A stretch of DNA of 35,012 nt from assembly GCA_049999725.1 (NCBI GenBank), contig JBNGIS010019756.1, positions 1 to 35,012 on the forward strand, given 5' to 3'. The notes below the pieces were generated by a model. That model had not been told where the DNA came from and did no database searches. It was given only the letters and a program-made list of their open reading frames with translations. Made by a program: the position numbers and the translations under genes. Each line of letters opens with the position of its first letter. The stretch's first letter is position 1. Positions 27,297 through 35,012 of this stretch are shown in pieces. Source of the DNA: Haplomitrium mnioides (lineage: Eukaryota > Marchantiophyta > Haplomitriopsida > Calobryales).

Positions 27297-27535
27297 ACTC
27301 CTATAGAATATTGGTGGATAGTGGGAGTTCTAAAAATTTCATGTCACTACATTTTGCTATGATCATCAAAGCAAAATTTAGGCCTATTAAAGGGAGTGTT
27401 GTCATTATGGCGGATGGCCAAAAGCATGATATTTTCTTGCTCTCAAAAGCCATTCCTTCTAAGGATTGCAATAAAGTATCCGGAATCCATGCAATTTGTT
27501 ATTACACTTGTATAATATGACATCATTTTAGGGTT
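27297..27535 (+). pseudogene. B2 aspartic protease pseudogene
   Basis: MVDSGSSKNFMSLHFAMIIK has the active-site DSG at 27317-27325. AKFRPIKGSVVIMADGQKHD and a short tail follow. This is the usual chromovirus retropepsin start (VDSGSTHNF-like) and flap. It would process Gag-Pol. The C-terminal ILG-type motif is not seen after the shift near 27500-27560. Confidence 0.8.
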
Positions 27536-27699
27536 TCTTTGGCTTGAAGATCAAGTTCCTTGATTTGATTGGGTACAATGACAAAATCAAGTTACCTTGC
27601 AAGGCAAGAAATTTCTTTTGGGGTGTTTGACACTATTGATGAATAAGCCTCAACTAGTTTTGTACATTAATTTAGTGGAGCAAGAGTTGCTTGTCTTTG

Positions 27700-28700
27700 C
27701 TATTGGATGAAGCCCATCATGGACTTGAGTAAGGAGGGAGGAAAATCTGCACCTACCTCAATGATCGATGATATTTTAAAGGAGTTTGCGGATGTATTTC
27801 TAGAGGATTTTCTAAAAAGATTACCAGATGATTGAGGAATGCTTTTTCTGATTGAGTTGATACCAAGAAGTATCTCTTATAATTGACCTATATATCAGCT
27901 ATCACCAAAAGAATTAGAAGAGCTTCAAAAAACCATGAAGAATCAGTTTGAGAATGATTTCATTCAACATAGTACTTTGCTTTGGGGAGCTCCGGTGTTC
28001 TTTGTACAAAAAAAAGATGGTGGATTTTGTCTTTGTACAAATTATTATTGCTTGAACAACCAAACAGTACAGAATGTCTATCCTCTACCATGTATTGATG
28101 ATTTGTTTGATCAGTTAAATGGTGCGTGATTATTTTCTAAGTTGGATCTTTGAAGTGGCTATTGGCAAATTCCTATCAAGCCAAGTGATGTACCAAAGAC
28201 AACTTTTCGCCCAAGATATAGGCATTTTGAGTGGAAGGTTCCTACATTTGGTCTTACTAATACTCTTGCAATATTTATGGATCAAATGCATCGAGTTTTT
28301 GATGGTTCATTGGATAAGTTTGTGTTGGTGTTTTTGGACGATATCTTTATCTTTAGTAAAAGTGAAGTTGAGCATTAATCTCATCTCAAAGAAGTATTAC
28401 AAAGACTACACAACTGAAAGTTTTATTGCAAGAAGTCTAAGTGTGAGTTTTGAAAGCATATGGTGACTTATGTGAGGCATAAAGTATCTACAAATGGCAT
28501 CAAGATGGAGGAAGAGAAAATTACGGCTATTGTAGAGTAGCCAATACCAAAAGATGCAAAGGATGTTTGAGCTCTCAATGGGTTAGAAAGTTTTTATCTA
28601 AGATTCATCCATTCATATGTTCATATTGTTGCACCGCTTACGGATCTGCTAGGTAAGGAGGCAAAGTTTCAATAGATGAAAAAAGAGCAAAAGACATTTC
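27700..28700 (+). pseudogene. B2 reverse transcriptase pseudogene
   Basis: ILKEFADVFLEDF, then [72 protein letters not shown], a stop, LFSKLDL, SGYWQIPIKP, TTFRPRYRHFEWKVPTFGL and VLVFLDDIFIFSKS follow the gypsy RT order. The catalytic FLDD is at 28331-28342, and the first aspartate in KLDL is intact. Frames change at least three times. The thumb has VRHKVSTNGIKMEEEKITAI and LESFYLRFIHSYVHIVAPL. The FLDD-bearing part is what B1 lacks. Confidence 0.9.
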
Positions 28701-29140
28701 AACAACTCAAAGATGTAGTGTCTTCTCTTCTAATTCTACAATCACATGATCCAAAGTCAAGTTGTATAGTTGATTTTGATGGCTCTAACTTTTCTATTGG
28801 AGTAGTGTGACAACAAGTGTTTGGAGATGGACTTCATCTGATTGCCATCTTGTTACATCGACTAAATGTGAGGAGAGGAATTGATCTACAAGAGATATAG
28901 AGTCGTTGGGGATGGTTTATGCCACCTAGGTTTGGAGATACTATCTTTTATGAACGCAAGTACTTATGTACACTGATCACAAGCCTTTGCTCTAGTCAAT
29001 TAATTTAGAAAATATGAAAAGTCGTCATCATGGATGGGAAAATCAACTACAACTCTTTGACATCAAGTTGGAGTATAAGTCGGGAAGGTTCCACCCCGTT
29101 CCTAATGCATTTTCACACAGAACAGATCATTGAATTAATA
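28700..29140 (+). pseudogene. B2 RNase H pseudogene
   Basis: SCIVDFDGSNFSIGVV, a stop, QQVFGDGLHLIA, then frame changes to YLCTLITSLCS-like text (the TDHKPL motif out of frame) and HHGWENQLQLFDIKLEYKSG, RFHPVPNAFS. The first catalytic aspartate of the FDASxxxIG motif survives as DFDGS. It is split into at least three frames. Confidence 0.78.
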
Positions 29141-29299
29141 TGTTAGAGGTTGCAAATGTTAGTATATTGCATCTTGATGAAGCAACCAGTGACTATTTTT
29201 GACAAATTTTACAAGAAGATGTCTTCTTCAATCTTATTAGATCATATTTGGCGATCAATAATATTGAGCATCATACCTTTTCCATTTGGAATAGCATTC

Positions 29300-30030
29300 T
29301 CTATCAAGGTCATCAAATAAATGTTCCACAAGATGCGTTTTGAATGGCTAATTTATAAAAAGAACATGACATTTCAATCTCTAGGCATCTTGGAGTAGAT
29401 AAAACTATGGACTTGCTTCAACACACTTGGTGGTGGCTAGACTTAGCTCGAGATGTTTGTGGCTTTGTTCGTTCTTGTGAAAGTTGTCAGCAAAACAAGG
29501 CTTCAAATCAAAAACAAGTTGGCCTTCTTCAAGTACTACCAATTCCTATTGCTCATTGGGAACATGTAAGTTTGGATCTTATCACTTCACTTCCCATCAC
29601 GTCTCGTAGGTTTACTACCATTATAGTGTTTGTAGGAAAGATAAGCAAACAAATATATCTAGCATCGATGGTAGATATAATGGATGCTCTACAATTGGCA
29701 AAAATTTACTTTGATACAATTCTTTTACTATGGAATGTTAAAGGTATTAATATGTGATAGAGATCCAAGAATCACTAGGAAGTTTTGGTGAGAGTTGTTC
29801 ACACTTTTGAGTACCACACTATATATGTCTACAACTTATCATCCTCAAACAGATGGGCAATTTGAATGTGCCAACCATGTTGTGAAGTATATGCTTCGAG
29901 CATTTATCAACATTCATCACATGGATTGGGATAGTTTCTTACTAGTTGTGGAGTTTGCATACAACAACTCCAAACAAACAAGTACCAGAATTTCTCTTTT
30001 CTTTCTCAATTAAAGTCGATATCCTCTTAT
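29300..30030 (+). pseudogene. B2 integrase pseudogene
   Basis: ISRHLGVDKTMDLLQHTWWW, LDLARDVCGFVRSCESCQQN form the zinc domain (CX2C present, His region partly retained). HVSLDLITSLPITSRRFTTI has the first catalytic Asp and FVGKISKQIYLAS follows. After a shift, LICDRDPRITRKFW (about 29744-29790) holds the second Asp, and STTYHPQTDGQFECANHVVK the Glu (about 29826-29880). WDSFLLVVEFAYNNSKQTST follows. All three catalytic residues are present although the frame is broken, making it the best integrase here. Confidence 0.9.
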
Positions 30031-30439
30031 TTTTGATGGTTTGCTTTCTTCTTCTTCTTCCAATGTTTCAAGTCTTTCTACCTTTTTGTCTCATTTATCT
30101 TCCTCTTTGCAAGATGCATGAAACAATCTTTTTATTGCTCAAAATCGACCAAAACAATGTCAATAAACATCGTTGTGATTTCTCTTATGTTTTAACTAAC
30201 AATGTTATGTTTTTTGACTCATGATCTTTGTTTGTTTCTAGACACTCGAGTCTGTAATTTATTGCGAGCTTGGATTGGTCATTTCTCAAATTCTCAAGTT
30301 ATTTCTTGCATTGCGTACAAACTTGTTCTGCCTCTTCATAAAATGATTCATCCTCTACTCTATATCTCTAAACTTAAGCCTTTTGTTTGTTGTCCTTCTT
30401 CTTTTCCAAATTGTGTTCAAATTCCTCCTCCACCTATAG

Positions 30440-30645
30440 TTCTTGATGATCATGAAGAATATAAGGTGAATTGTATTTTGGCTAAACGATTCTTCAAGTG
30501 TAGGCGACATCTTCAAGTTCAATGTAAAGTTTTGTAGAAGGGAAATCCACTTCATGATGCTACTTAGGAGCTATGTTCAAACCTTGAGAATGCTCAAGAG
30601 GCTATTCGATTATCTGAGACTGTTGGCTATAACGAGGACATCATC
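30440..30645 (+). pseudogene. B2 chromodomain-like C-terminus
   Basis: PPPPIVLDDHEEYKVNCILA, KRFFKCRRHLQVQCKVL, a stop, KGNPLHDAT, a stop, ELCSNLENAQEAIRLSE align with the plant chromovirus chromodomain (EYEVExILxxR ... YLVKWKGY ... ATWEP ... LxNAQE). The VKWKG core reads QCKVL-stop-KGN and the Trp of ATWE is a stop. In living elements this tail binds modified histones or heterochromatin. Confidence 0.75.
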
Positions 30646-30650
30646 GATTA

Positions 30651-30660
30651 GAAAGCGAGG
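30651..30660 (+). promoter_or_regulatory. B2 polypurine tract
   Basis: GAAAGCGAGG, followed by ATCA and the LTR start (TGTAATAG at 30665). B1 has GGAAGGTGAGGAT at the matching place. It is one base short of pure purine. Confidence 0.6.
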
Positions 30661-30664
30661 ATCA

Positions 30665-30806
30665 TGTAATAGTACAAACATGATGTTTTGCTATTTAGAA
30701 TAAAATAGAAAAGAGTGAAGAAAGTGGTAAGGGGTAATTTTAGGGTTGAAATCATTTTTAAAATTACTTGGTTTTGAAGTTACTTTAAGTGAAGTGGTCT
30801 ATGGTC
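30665..30806 (+). repeat. B2 3' LTR, truncated
   Basis: It matches the first 142 bp or so of the 5' LTR (TGTAATAGTACAAACATGATG ... GAAGTTACTTTAAGT ... TATGGTC) and then switches abruptly to unrelated sequence at about 30807. The TATA box and the remaining 240 bp are absent, so a deletion or later rearrangement removed the end. Confidence 0.85.
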
Positions 30807-32199
30807 TATTCCCAAACATTAGCATCTATTTCTTGCCCGATAGCTCAAAAAACTACACCCAATGTATCTTTAGTTTCTTTTCCCAAACCTTTGCATTTCC
30901 TACTTGCTCGATAACTAAATGGTAAGATCCCAAGTGTTCTTGCCCTTGTAGTTAAAATTGTTTTACTATAAGAACTATCATTTGCCTATTACTTCACCAC
31001 CCAATTCTAAGACATATATAATTATTCAAGTACATGTAGTTCCTACCTTCTCATAGACTGTATGGAGCATGTCACACCCAAAAATACACAAAAAACTAGT
31101 TGTGCCTCTTTGATCTCCCAATGTGAAATTGCAATGTGTTTGCTATTCAATTTGTTTGATAGACTAGGAGGATGCACAAGGAGTGTGAATCAACTTTGGA
31201 TTGAATCATGTAATACTAGATCCTTTCTTGTTACTTTGTTCAACACCATAGGACTGATCAACCCAAAACTCATTCTACCGAGTGTCAGATTGGCATGACT
31301 TGTGATTTGTGAGTTGATATCTTTTTTGTTGAGAGATCGCAAATATGTCTAGATAGAATCGCAACTTGTTAATGAGTACAATAGCTTACTAGCTTGGAAC
31401 TGATCTTGAACAAGAGACTCATGTATTAGACATTATATTGTCATGAAGAACCAATGATCTTACACTGTGTATGAATCAAAGAAGGAAGATTCATGTACCA
31501 ACTCATAGAACTACCACTCTGACTTTGTCTACCTCATTCATCATGTCACTCAACGCTATACTACAAAGGAGCTGCTAAGTATTGGGGATTCCTCCCCCTA
31601 TATCCTTTTTGCCACAATCCATGTTGAAACACTCGCATTGTTGCCCCATCCCCCACTTTTTTTTTTTTCCCTATATGTGGAGGTTCACACCAAATTTTCC
31701 TTCGACGTCATGAATATTTCCAATGTTGCCCTAAGCAAAAATGGTAGATGCTTGTGATATAGATCTTGATCTTTTTATGTACCATATGTGGTTTGAATTG
31801 ATTGATACCTTGTGGTGGTTGGCCACTTAGATATGTCTAGATACCTTGAACTTTGACGATATCTCACTTATAACTCGCAAACGAATTTAAACTTGCTTCC
31901 CCTTACCTCGATTGCATTAGATATCGCAAATGTTTGCTTTAGAATGCTATACAAATTGCTAGTGAATTGCATTAGCCTTGCTTTTATACTCACCATTGGA
32001 TTAACATTGCTTTTCTTTGCATTAAACTTGCCTCAAACTGTCTTTTTGAGTACTTGAGATCGATTTTTGATTGAGTTGTCAATTTGTGCTATGATTTTGA
32101 ATTTCTAGAAGAAACCACAACACTGCCACTCTCTTTTTCATCCCATTGTGATTGAGGCCATGGGCTTAACTTGAGAAATTCTCTTAAGTATTCAAATAG
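30807..32199. other. Anonymous AT-rich sequence between B2 and A3
   Basis: About 1.4 kb with no recognised domain. Two imperfect copies of CCCAAAC...GCAT...TTGC(C/T)CGATA lie at about 30811-30850 and 30883-30920. There is a 12-T run at 31659-31670, and TTGCATTA recurs at about 31910-32030. The longest frame (78 codons at 31062) resembles nothing known. It may include the lost 5' end of A3. Confidence 0.5.
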
Positions 32200-32214
32200 A
32201 CCTTCACATGATCA

Positions 32215-32870
32215 ATTCAGCTTCTCAACCAGCTCTTAACTCTAGTGCTTCCAATGTCTGGTGTACGAGGTGTAGCCAACAAAACTCTCCCATAGAGGTC
32301 TGTTCTTCACGCTCTTGGTGTGAAACTTGTCTTTCCTCACATCATGTCAGCAAATTTTGTTCTATTTGACATCAAATCAAGGCTATCATAGCACAATCAA
32401 CTCTGGAAGTAAATCAGTCCACAAATTAGCTTATTTTGCCACTTTTTGTCTCTCAACCACCTGCTGAGCCTTCCCACTTGAATGATCAAGCTCCAATGCA
32501 TGTCAATTAGACATCATATTCTATTCGACTCACTTAATTCCAATTCCAGCCTTGTTGTTCTCCTCCTAGAAAAGGATGCTACAATCGCAACTATACATAC
32601 TATATTACTTGAGATAGTCCCCATCCAGGCACACAACAATACTATCACAAACAAAGCAAGCGCATGTCTCAATTGGCTTTTCCTTAATATCATCTACAAC
32701 CAATATCTTATCAGCCCAGATACAGTCAAGGACACTATCAGCAGCAAGCTACTTATAATCCTCCTCCTCCATATAATACCTACTACCTGCCTCAAAAGTT
32801 TGCTCAACCCACAATGATGCAACCACAATTGACTAAGGCACCTCAAACGCAAAACGTTCTTTCTTCAGCT
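32215..32870 (+). pseudogene. A3 gag pseudogene
   Basis: The CCHC knuckle (C-E-T-C-L-S-S-H-H-V-S-K-F-C, 32319-32360) is intact. Upstream is another Cys pair region (VRGVANKTLP equivalent, poor). Downstream are YQPRYSQGHYQQQATYNPPP and PYNTYYLPQKFAQPTMMQ, the Gln/Pro/Tyr-rich tail shared with A1. The frame has stops near 32370, 32420 and 32508. It would have been the RNA-binding part of Gag. Confidence 0.72.
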
Positions 32871-32872
32871 AT

Positions 32873-33265
32873 GCAAGTTTTGTCTTACAAATCTCAACGT
32901 AAACCCCTCGTTATTCCTCCTCGTAAAGTTTGATTAGTTAATATGGTTAAAGCTCGGAAGTTCCACTTGCAAAAAACAAAATACATCAAGGAGACTAAGT
33001 ATACCACTTTTTCTAGTATGCAAATAGAGAAATAATCATGCAAAGTAGCATCTCTTGATAGCTCCTTCAAAATTCAAAGCCCCTATTGTTCATATGGTAA
33101 ATTTATTCGATGCTAGTACCCATGCAATAATTGTTTTCATTGATAGTATTCCTATTCAAAACGAGCATTTAGACACAAGTTCTACGGTGAAAATCATGAC
33201 CAAATCTACTATTAAGTCTAATTGGGTATCTAATTTCTGCCTTACAAAAGTCTTTGTTGCTTCTT
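32873..33265 (+). pseudogene. A3 unnamed pol-region segment
   Basis: SQRKPLVIPPRKV, KARKFHLQKTKYIKETKYTT and IVHMVNLFDASTHAIIVFID, SIPIQNEHLDTSSTVKIMTK are shared with A1 (8500-8900). Conservation of the peptide between diverged copies shows it was coding. The DAST text may be a relic of an active-site-like motif, but this is not demonstrable, and I leave the domain unassigned. Confidence 0.5.
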
Positions 33266-33329
33266 TCCTTTACCTTTCTCTCATTGATTGATATTCCCTT
33301 CTTGGTCATGGTTGAAACTTCTTCTATTG

Positions 33330-33566
33330 CAACCAATGTTGTACTTGCTAAAATACAAAATGATACTAAACACCCCATCTACTACACACACAAGTAGCTA
33401 AGTCTTGTTGTGTGCAATTATAGTGTAATTGAAAGAGAAGTTGTCAGCATGATCTATGCCACTCAAACATTTTAACATTACTTGCTTGGCTACAAGTTCA
33501 CTTTCATAGTTGACCATGATTGTTTGAAATACATTATCACCAAGCCCATATTTATAGGTCAATTAG
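33330..33566 (+). pseudogene. A3 RNase H fragment
   Basis: VVLAKIQNDTKHPIYYTHK, a stop, LSLVVCNYSVIEREVVSMIY, ATQTF, a stop, HYLLGYKFTFIVDHDCLKYI. This is the gypsy RNase H pattern HPIYY ... NYSVTERE ... HYLLG ... VDH..LKY. The glutamate of ERE and the aspartate of VDHD are present. It stops at about 33566, where a tandem repeat begins. Confidence 0.85.
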
Positions 33567-33912
33567 AGGGACTTCAATGTCATCCTAGGAAGTCATGCAA
33601 CATCAACTTCTCCTCTATTTTCTCTTTATCCTACATTGCTTTTGTGAGTCTTTGATTTTTTTGATTTATATTTTGAGACTACTCAAAATGGTGTAAGTGA
33701 AAGGATCTCAATATCATAATAGGAAGTTATTCCGCATCAATTTTTTCTCCTCTATCTCTTTTTCCTACATTGCTTATTGAAGTCTTTAATTTTTTTCCTT
33801 TTTATATTTTAAGACTATCAAAGATGGTGCAAATTGAAGGACCATAGAAAATCATGCAACATCAATTTCCCCTCTATTCTCTCTTTTCCCTACATTGCTA
33901 TTGTGAGATCTT
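33567..33912 (+). repeat. Three-unit tandem repeat, period about 135 bp
   Basis: The units begin at 33567, 33702 and 33838 (AGGGACTTC, AGGATCTCA, AGGACCATA). Each contains CATGCAACATCAA-like text, a CTCCTCTATT...TCTCTTT tract, CCTACATTGCT, GTGAGTCTTTGA and a TATATTTTGAGACTA...ATGGTG tail. The third unit stops at about 33912 within GTGAGATCTTTG, where the LTR of element D begins. The units have diverged by many substitutions. Confidence 0.88.
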
Positions 33913-34179
33913 TGTTGCAATAGAAGAATTATTCACTCAATGAAACATGAACCAAGATGTGTGATGGTAAGCAAATCTCCCTCTCCTCTTCTCTCTTCTC
34001 TCTCAATCTCAATGTATGAATGCAATGTAGTTTATATGTCCACATGCACATAGATTACGAGAGTATATGTGCTAATCTCCTAGGATAAGTATTAACCATA
34101 ACCCTAGTTATATGCACTAATCATAGGTTAAGACCAAATTATAGATTAGCCAACTTATCTTACTATATATAGTGTAACA
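33913..34179 (-). repeat. 3' LTR of minus-strand copia element D
   Basis: On the minus strand it begins TGTTACACTATATATAG directly after the polypurine tract and ends CTATTGCAACA, giving perfect TGTT...AACA ends over 267 bp. It contains a CT-rich block (33970-34015) and TTTCATTGAGTGAATAA-like sequence, as in the R-U5 part of plant copia LTRs. The right-hand LTR lies outside the window. It cuts the third unit of the 135-bp repeat. Confidence 0.75.
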
Positions 34180-34192
34180 CTCCCCCTTGGTT
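34180..34192 (-). promoter_or_regulatory. Polypurine tract of element D
   Basis: The minus strand reads AACCAAGGGGGAG before TGTTACAC. The GGGGGAGTGTT form is the same as in E1 (8294-8303), the usual plant copia arrangement. Confidence 0.82.
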
Positions 34193-34420
34193 TTAACATG
34201 GGGAACGTTATAAGCACAGGAAAGATAAATGTAAAACTTATAATAAAGTATTGCCAACACTACTAAGGAAATCCATATGAATAATAAAGGTGTTGCCTCA
34301 TTAAAACCCTCTCCTACTCCTGCAAGATAAAGAGTACAACCACCATTTATACATGAATAAAAATGTCATAAAGTGATAGAATATAAAGAAGAAATAATAA
34401 GGAGAAATATGGTTGTAGGC
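34193..34420 (-). mobile_element. 3' untranslated part of copia element D
   Basis: The minus strand contains GTTGTACTCTTTATCTTGC and GAGGGTTTTAATGAGGCAAC (34285-34340). This is a hallmark of the 3' non-coding region of many plant copia elements just before the LTR. No RNase H motif (such as LFTKALP) was found further right, so pol has been deleted or replaced near 34420-34560. Confidence 0.72.
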
Positions 34421-35012
34421 CACTGTTAGCCAGTGCTTTTGAGCATTCAAGCGGAATTCACTAAAGCAGAAGCATCAGCAACCCAAATGCTCCTTAGCAA
34501 GTGTGAAGTCCTCGCAGGAACAACTGATTACCTCAAACAGCTGATAAGAGCAGGGTGCATGAGTCCTGGGAGGGAGACAGGATCATGGCGGAGGAGAGGA
34601 GGAAGAAGAGCAGGGATCGCCAGCCAGAGGAGGGGCCTCATTTTCAAATTCAAAGCAGGCCAGCGGGAATCCGTGGGCCTAAGGAGGATGCGGGGATGGG
34701 AGCTGGGGAGAAGGAGTAGACTCGCCACCCATGGCGAGGCGATCGCAGGAGGAAGAAGAAGGGATCAGCAACAAGGAAGCCCGAAGGCACTCCGAAGGAA
34801 GGCAGATCACGGGGGTCCTACAGCAGCCACAAAACTGGGAAACAAGCATAAAGAGCTGACAAGGAGGAGGTGAGATCTTGACGAGGGCGAGCAAGGCCAG
34901 GGAAGAGGGACGCCTCAATCCCGCAAGCAAGAGCGAGCCCTGCAGAGGCCGATTGAACGATCCGTCCAACTCGGTAAGTCCTGGCGAAAGAGTGAAGTCC
35001 CCGAGAGGTCCC
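34421..35012. other. GC-rich unassigned sequence at the right edge
   Basis: From about 34560 the sequence becomes markedly G- and purine-rich on the plus strand (GGAGGAGAGGAGG and similar). A 146-codon plus frame (34433-34873) and a 96-codon minus frame (34679-34969) exist, but both are low in complexity and resemble nothing known. It recalls the GC-richer block at 14463-16437 in composition only. Confidence 0.4.

Larger units (their letters stand above)
25756..30806 (+). mobile_element. Ty3-gypsy chromovirus-type element B2
   Basis: This is the most complete family B copy. It has a 5' LTR (25756-26135), a primer-binding site (26137-26150), gag (about 26166-27286), protease (27297-27530), RT (about 27700-28700), RNase H (28700-29140), integrase (about 29300-30030), a chromodomain-like tail (about 30440-30640), a polypurine tract and a truncated 3' LTR (30665-30806). 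The gag, PR, RT, RH, IN order plus the tail identify a Ty3-gypsy chromovirus. All frames are broken. It inserted into A2 at its 5' end. A target duplication cannot be tested because the 3' LTR end is lost. Confidence 0.92.
32200..33566 (+). mobile_element. Gypsy relic A3, internally deleted
   Basis: A3 joins three family A pieces: gag with CCHC knuckle (32200-32870, matches A1 left half), the unnamed segment (32873-33265, matches A1 right half) and RNase H (about 33330-33566, matches A2). RT is absent. Relative to A1, about 650 bp are missing at 32872, with GCTATG-CAAG at the junction. It is the copy that links the other two as one family and proves where E1 inserted. No LTR was identified. 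Confidence 0.8.

Noticed and set aside
31659-31670. T12 run as the tail of a retroposed gene or SINE
   Set aside because: No target duplication, RNA polymerase III boxes or body similarity was found next to it.

Overview
The window looks like repeat-rich, AT-rich land-plant nuclear DNA. It contains decayed Ty1-copia and Ty3-gypsy LTR retrotransposons, a gypsy relic with a chromodomain, PBS and polypurine sites typical of plant elements, (TC)n microsatellites and five assembly gaps. The species cannot be named from this sequence. I found no intact host gene, tRNA, rRNA, CRISPR array or bacterial-type operon. Nearly every reading frame that can be recognised is a gag or pol fragment broken by stops and frameshifts.

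Layout, left to right. Positions 47-1597 and 8482-8985 are two halves of one gypsy relic (family A, copy A1). They are split by a nearly full-length copia element (E1, 1598-8476) that has both LTRs, a candidate 5-bp target duplication, and gag, protease, integrase, reverse transcriptase (RT) and RNase H remnants in Ty1 order. From about 8990 to about 14460 a second gypsy element (C) lies on the minus strand. Its RT-RNase H is the best preserved coding sequence here, about 690 codons with a single in-frame TGA. A GC-richer block that I cannot assign (14463-16437) lies behind it.

From 16438 to 21760 there is a chromodomain gypsy element (family B, copy B1). It has lost its 5' half and RT core, is split by a 2.4-kb unidentified GC-richer insert (17105-19504), and ends in a 3' LTR with a TATA box. 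Positions 21761-23330 hold an unidentified, formerly coding-like segment, and 23690-24240 a decayed tandem repeat. Family A reappears as copy A2 (24375-25755, RNase H plus integrase), cut off by the 5' LTR of B2 (25756-30806). B2 is the most complete family B copy: LTR, PBS, gag, protease, RT, RNase H, integrase, chromodomain and a truncated 3' LTR.

After anonymous sequence (30807-32200), family A occurs a third time as an internally deleted copy (A3, 32200-33566). It is followed by a three-unit tandem repeat of about 135 bp (33567-33912). The last unit is cut by the 3' LTR of a minus-strand copia element (D, 33913 onward) whose body runs toward the right edge, ending in unassigned GC-rich sequence.

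The copies explain one another. Comparing A1, A2 and A3 shows family A is gypsy-type and where E1 inserted. Comparing B1 with B2 shows the deletions and the insert in B1. The relative order of insertions can be read from the nesting: E1 is younger than A1, B2 than A2, and D than the 135-bp repeat. All domain calls rest on motifs read by eye, and boundaries without an LTR end are approximate.
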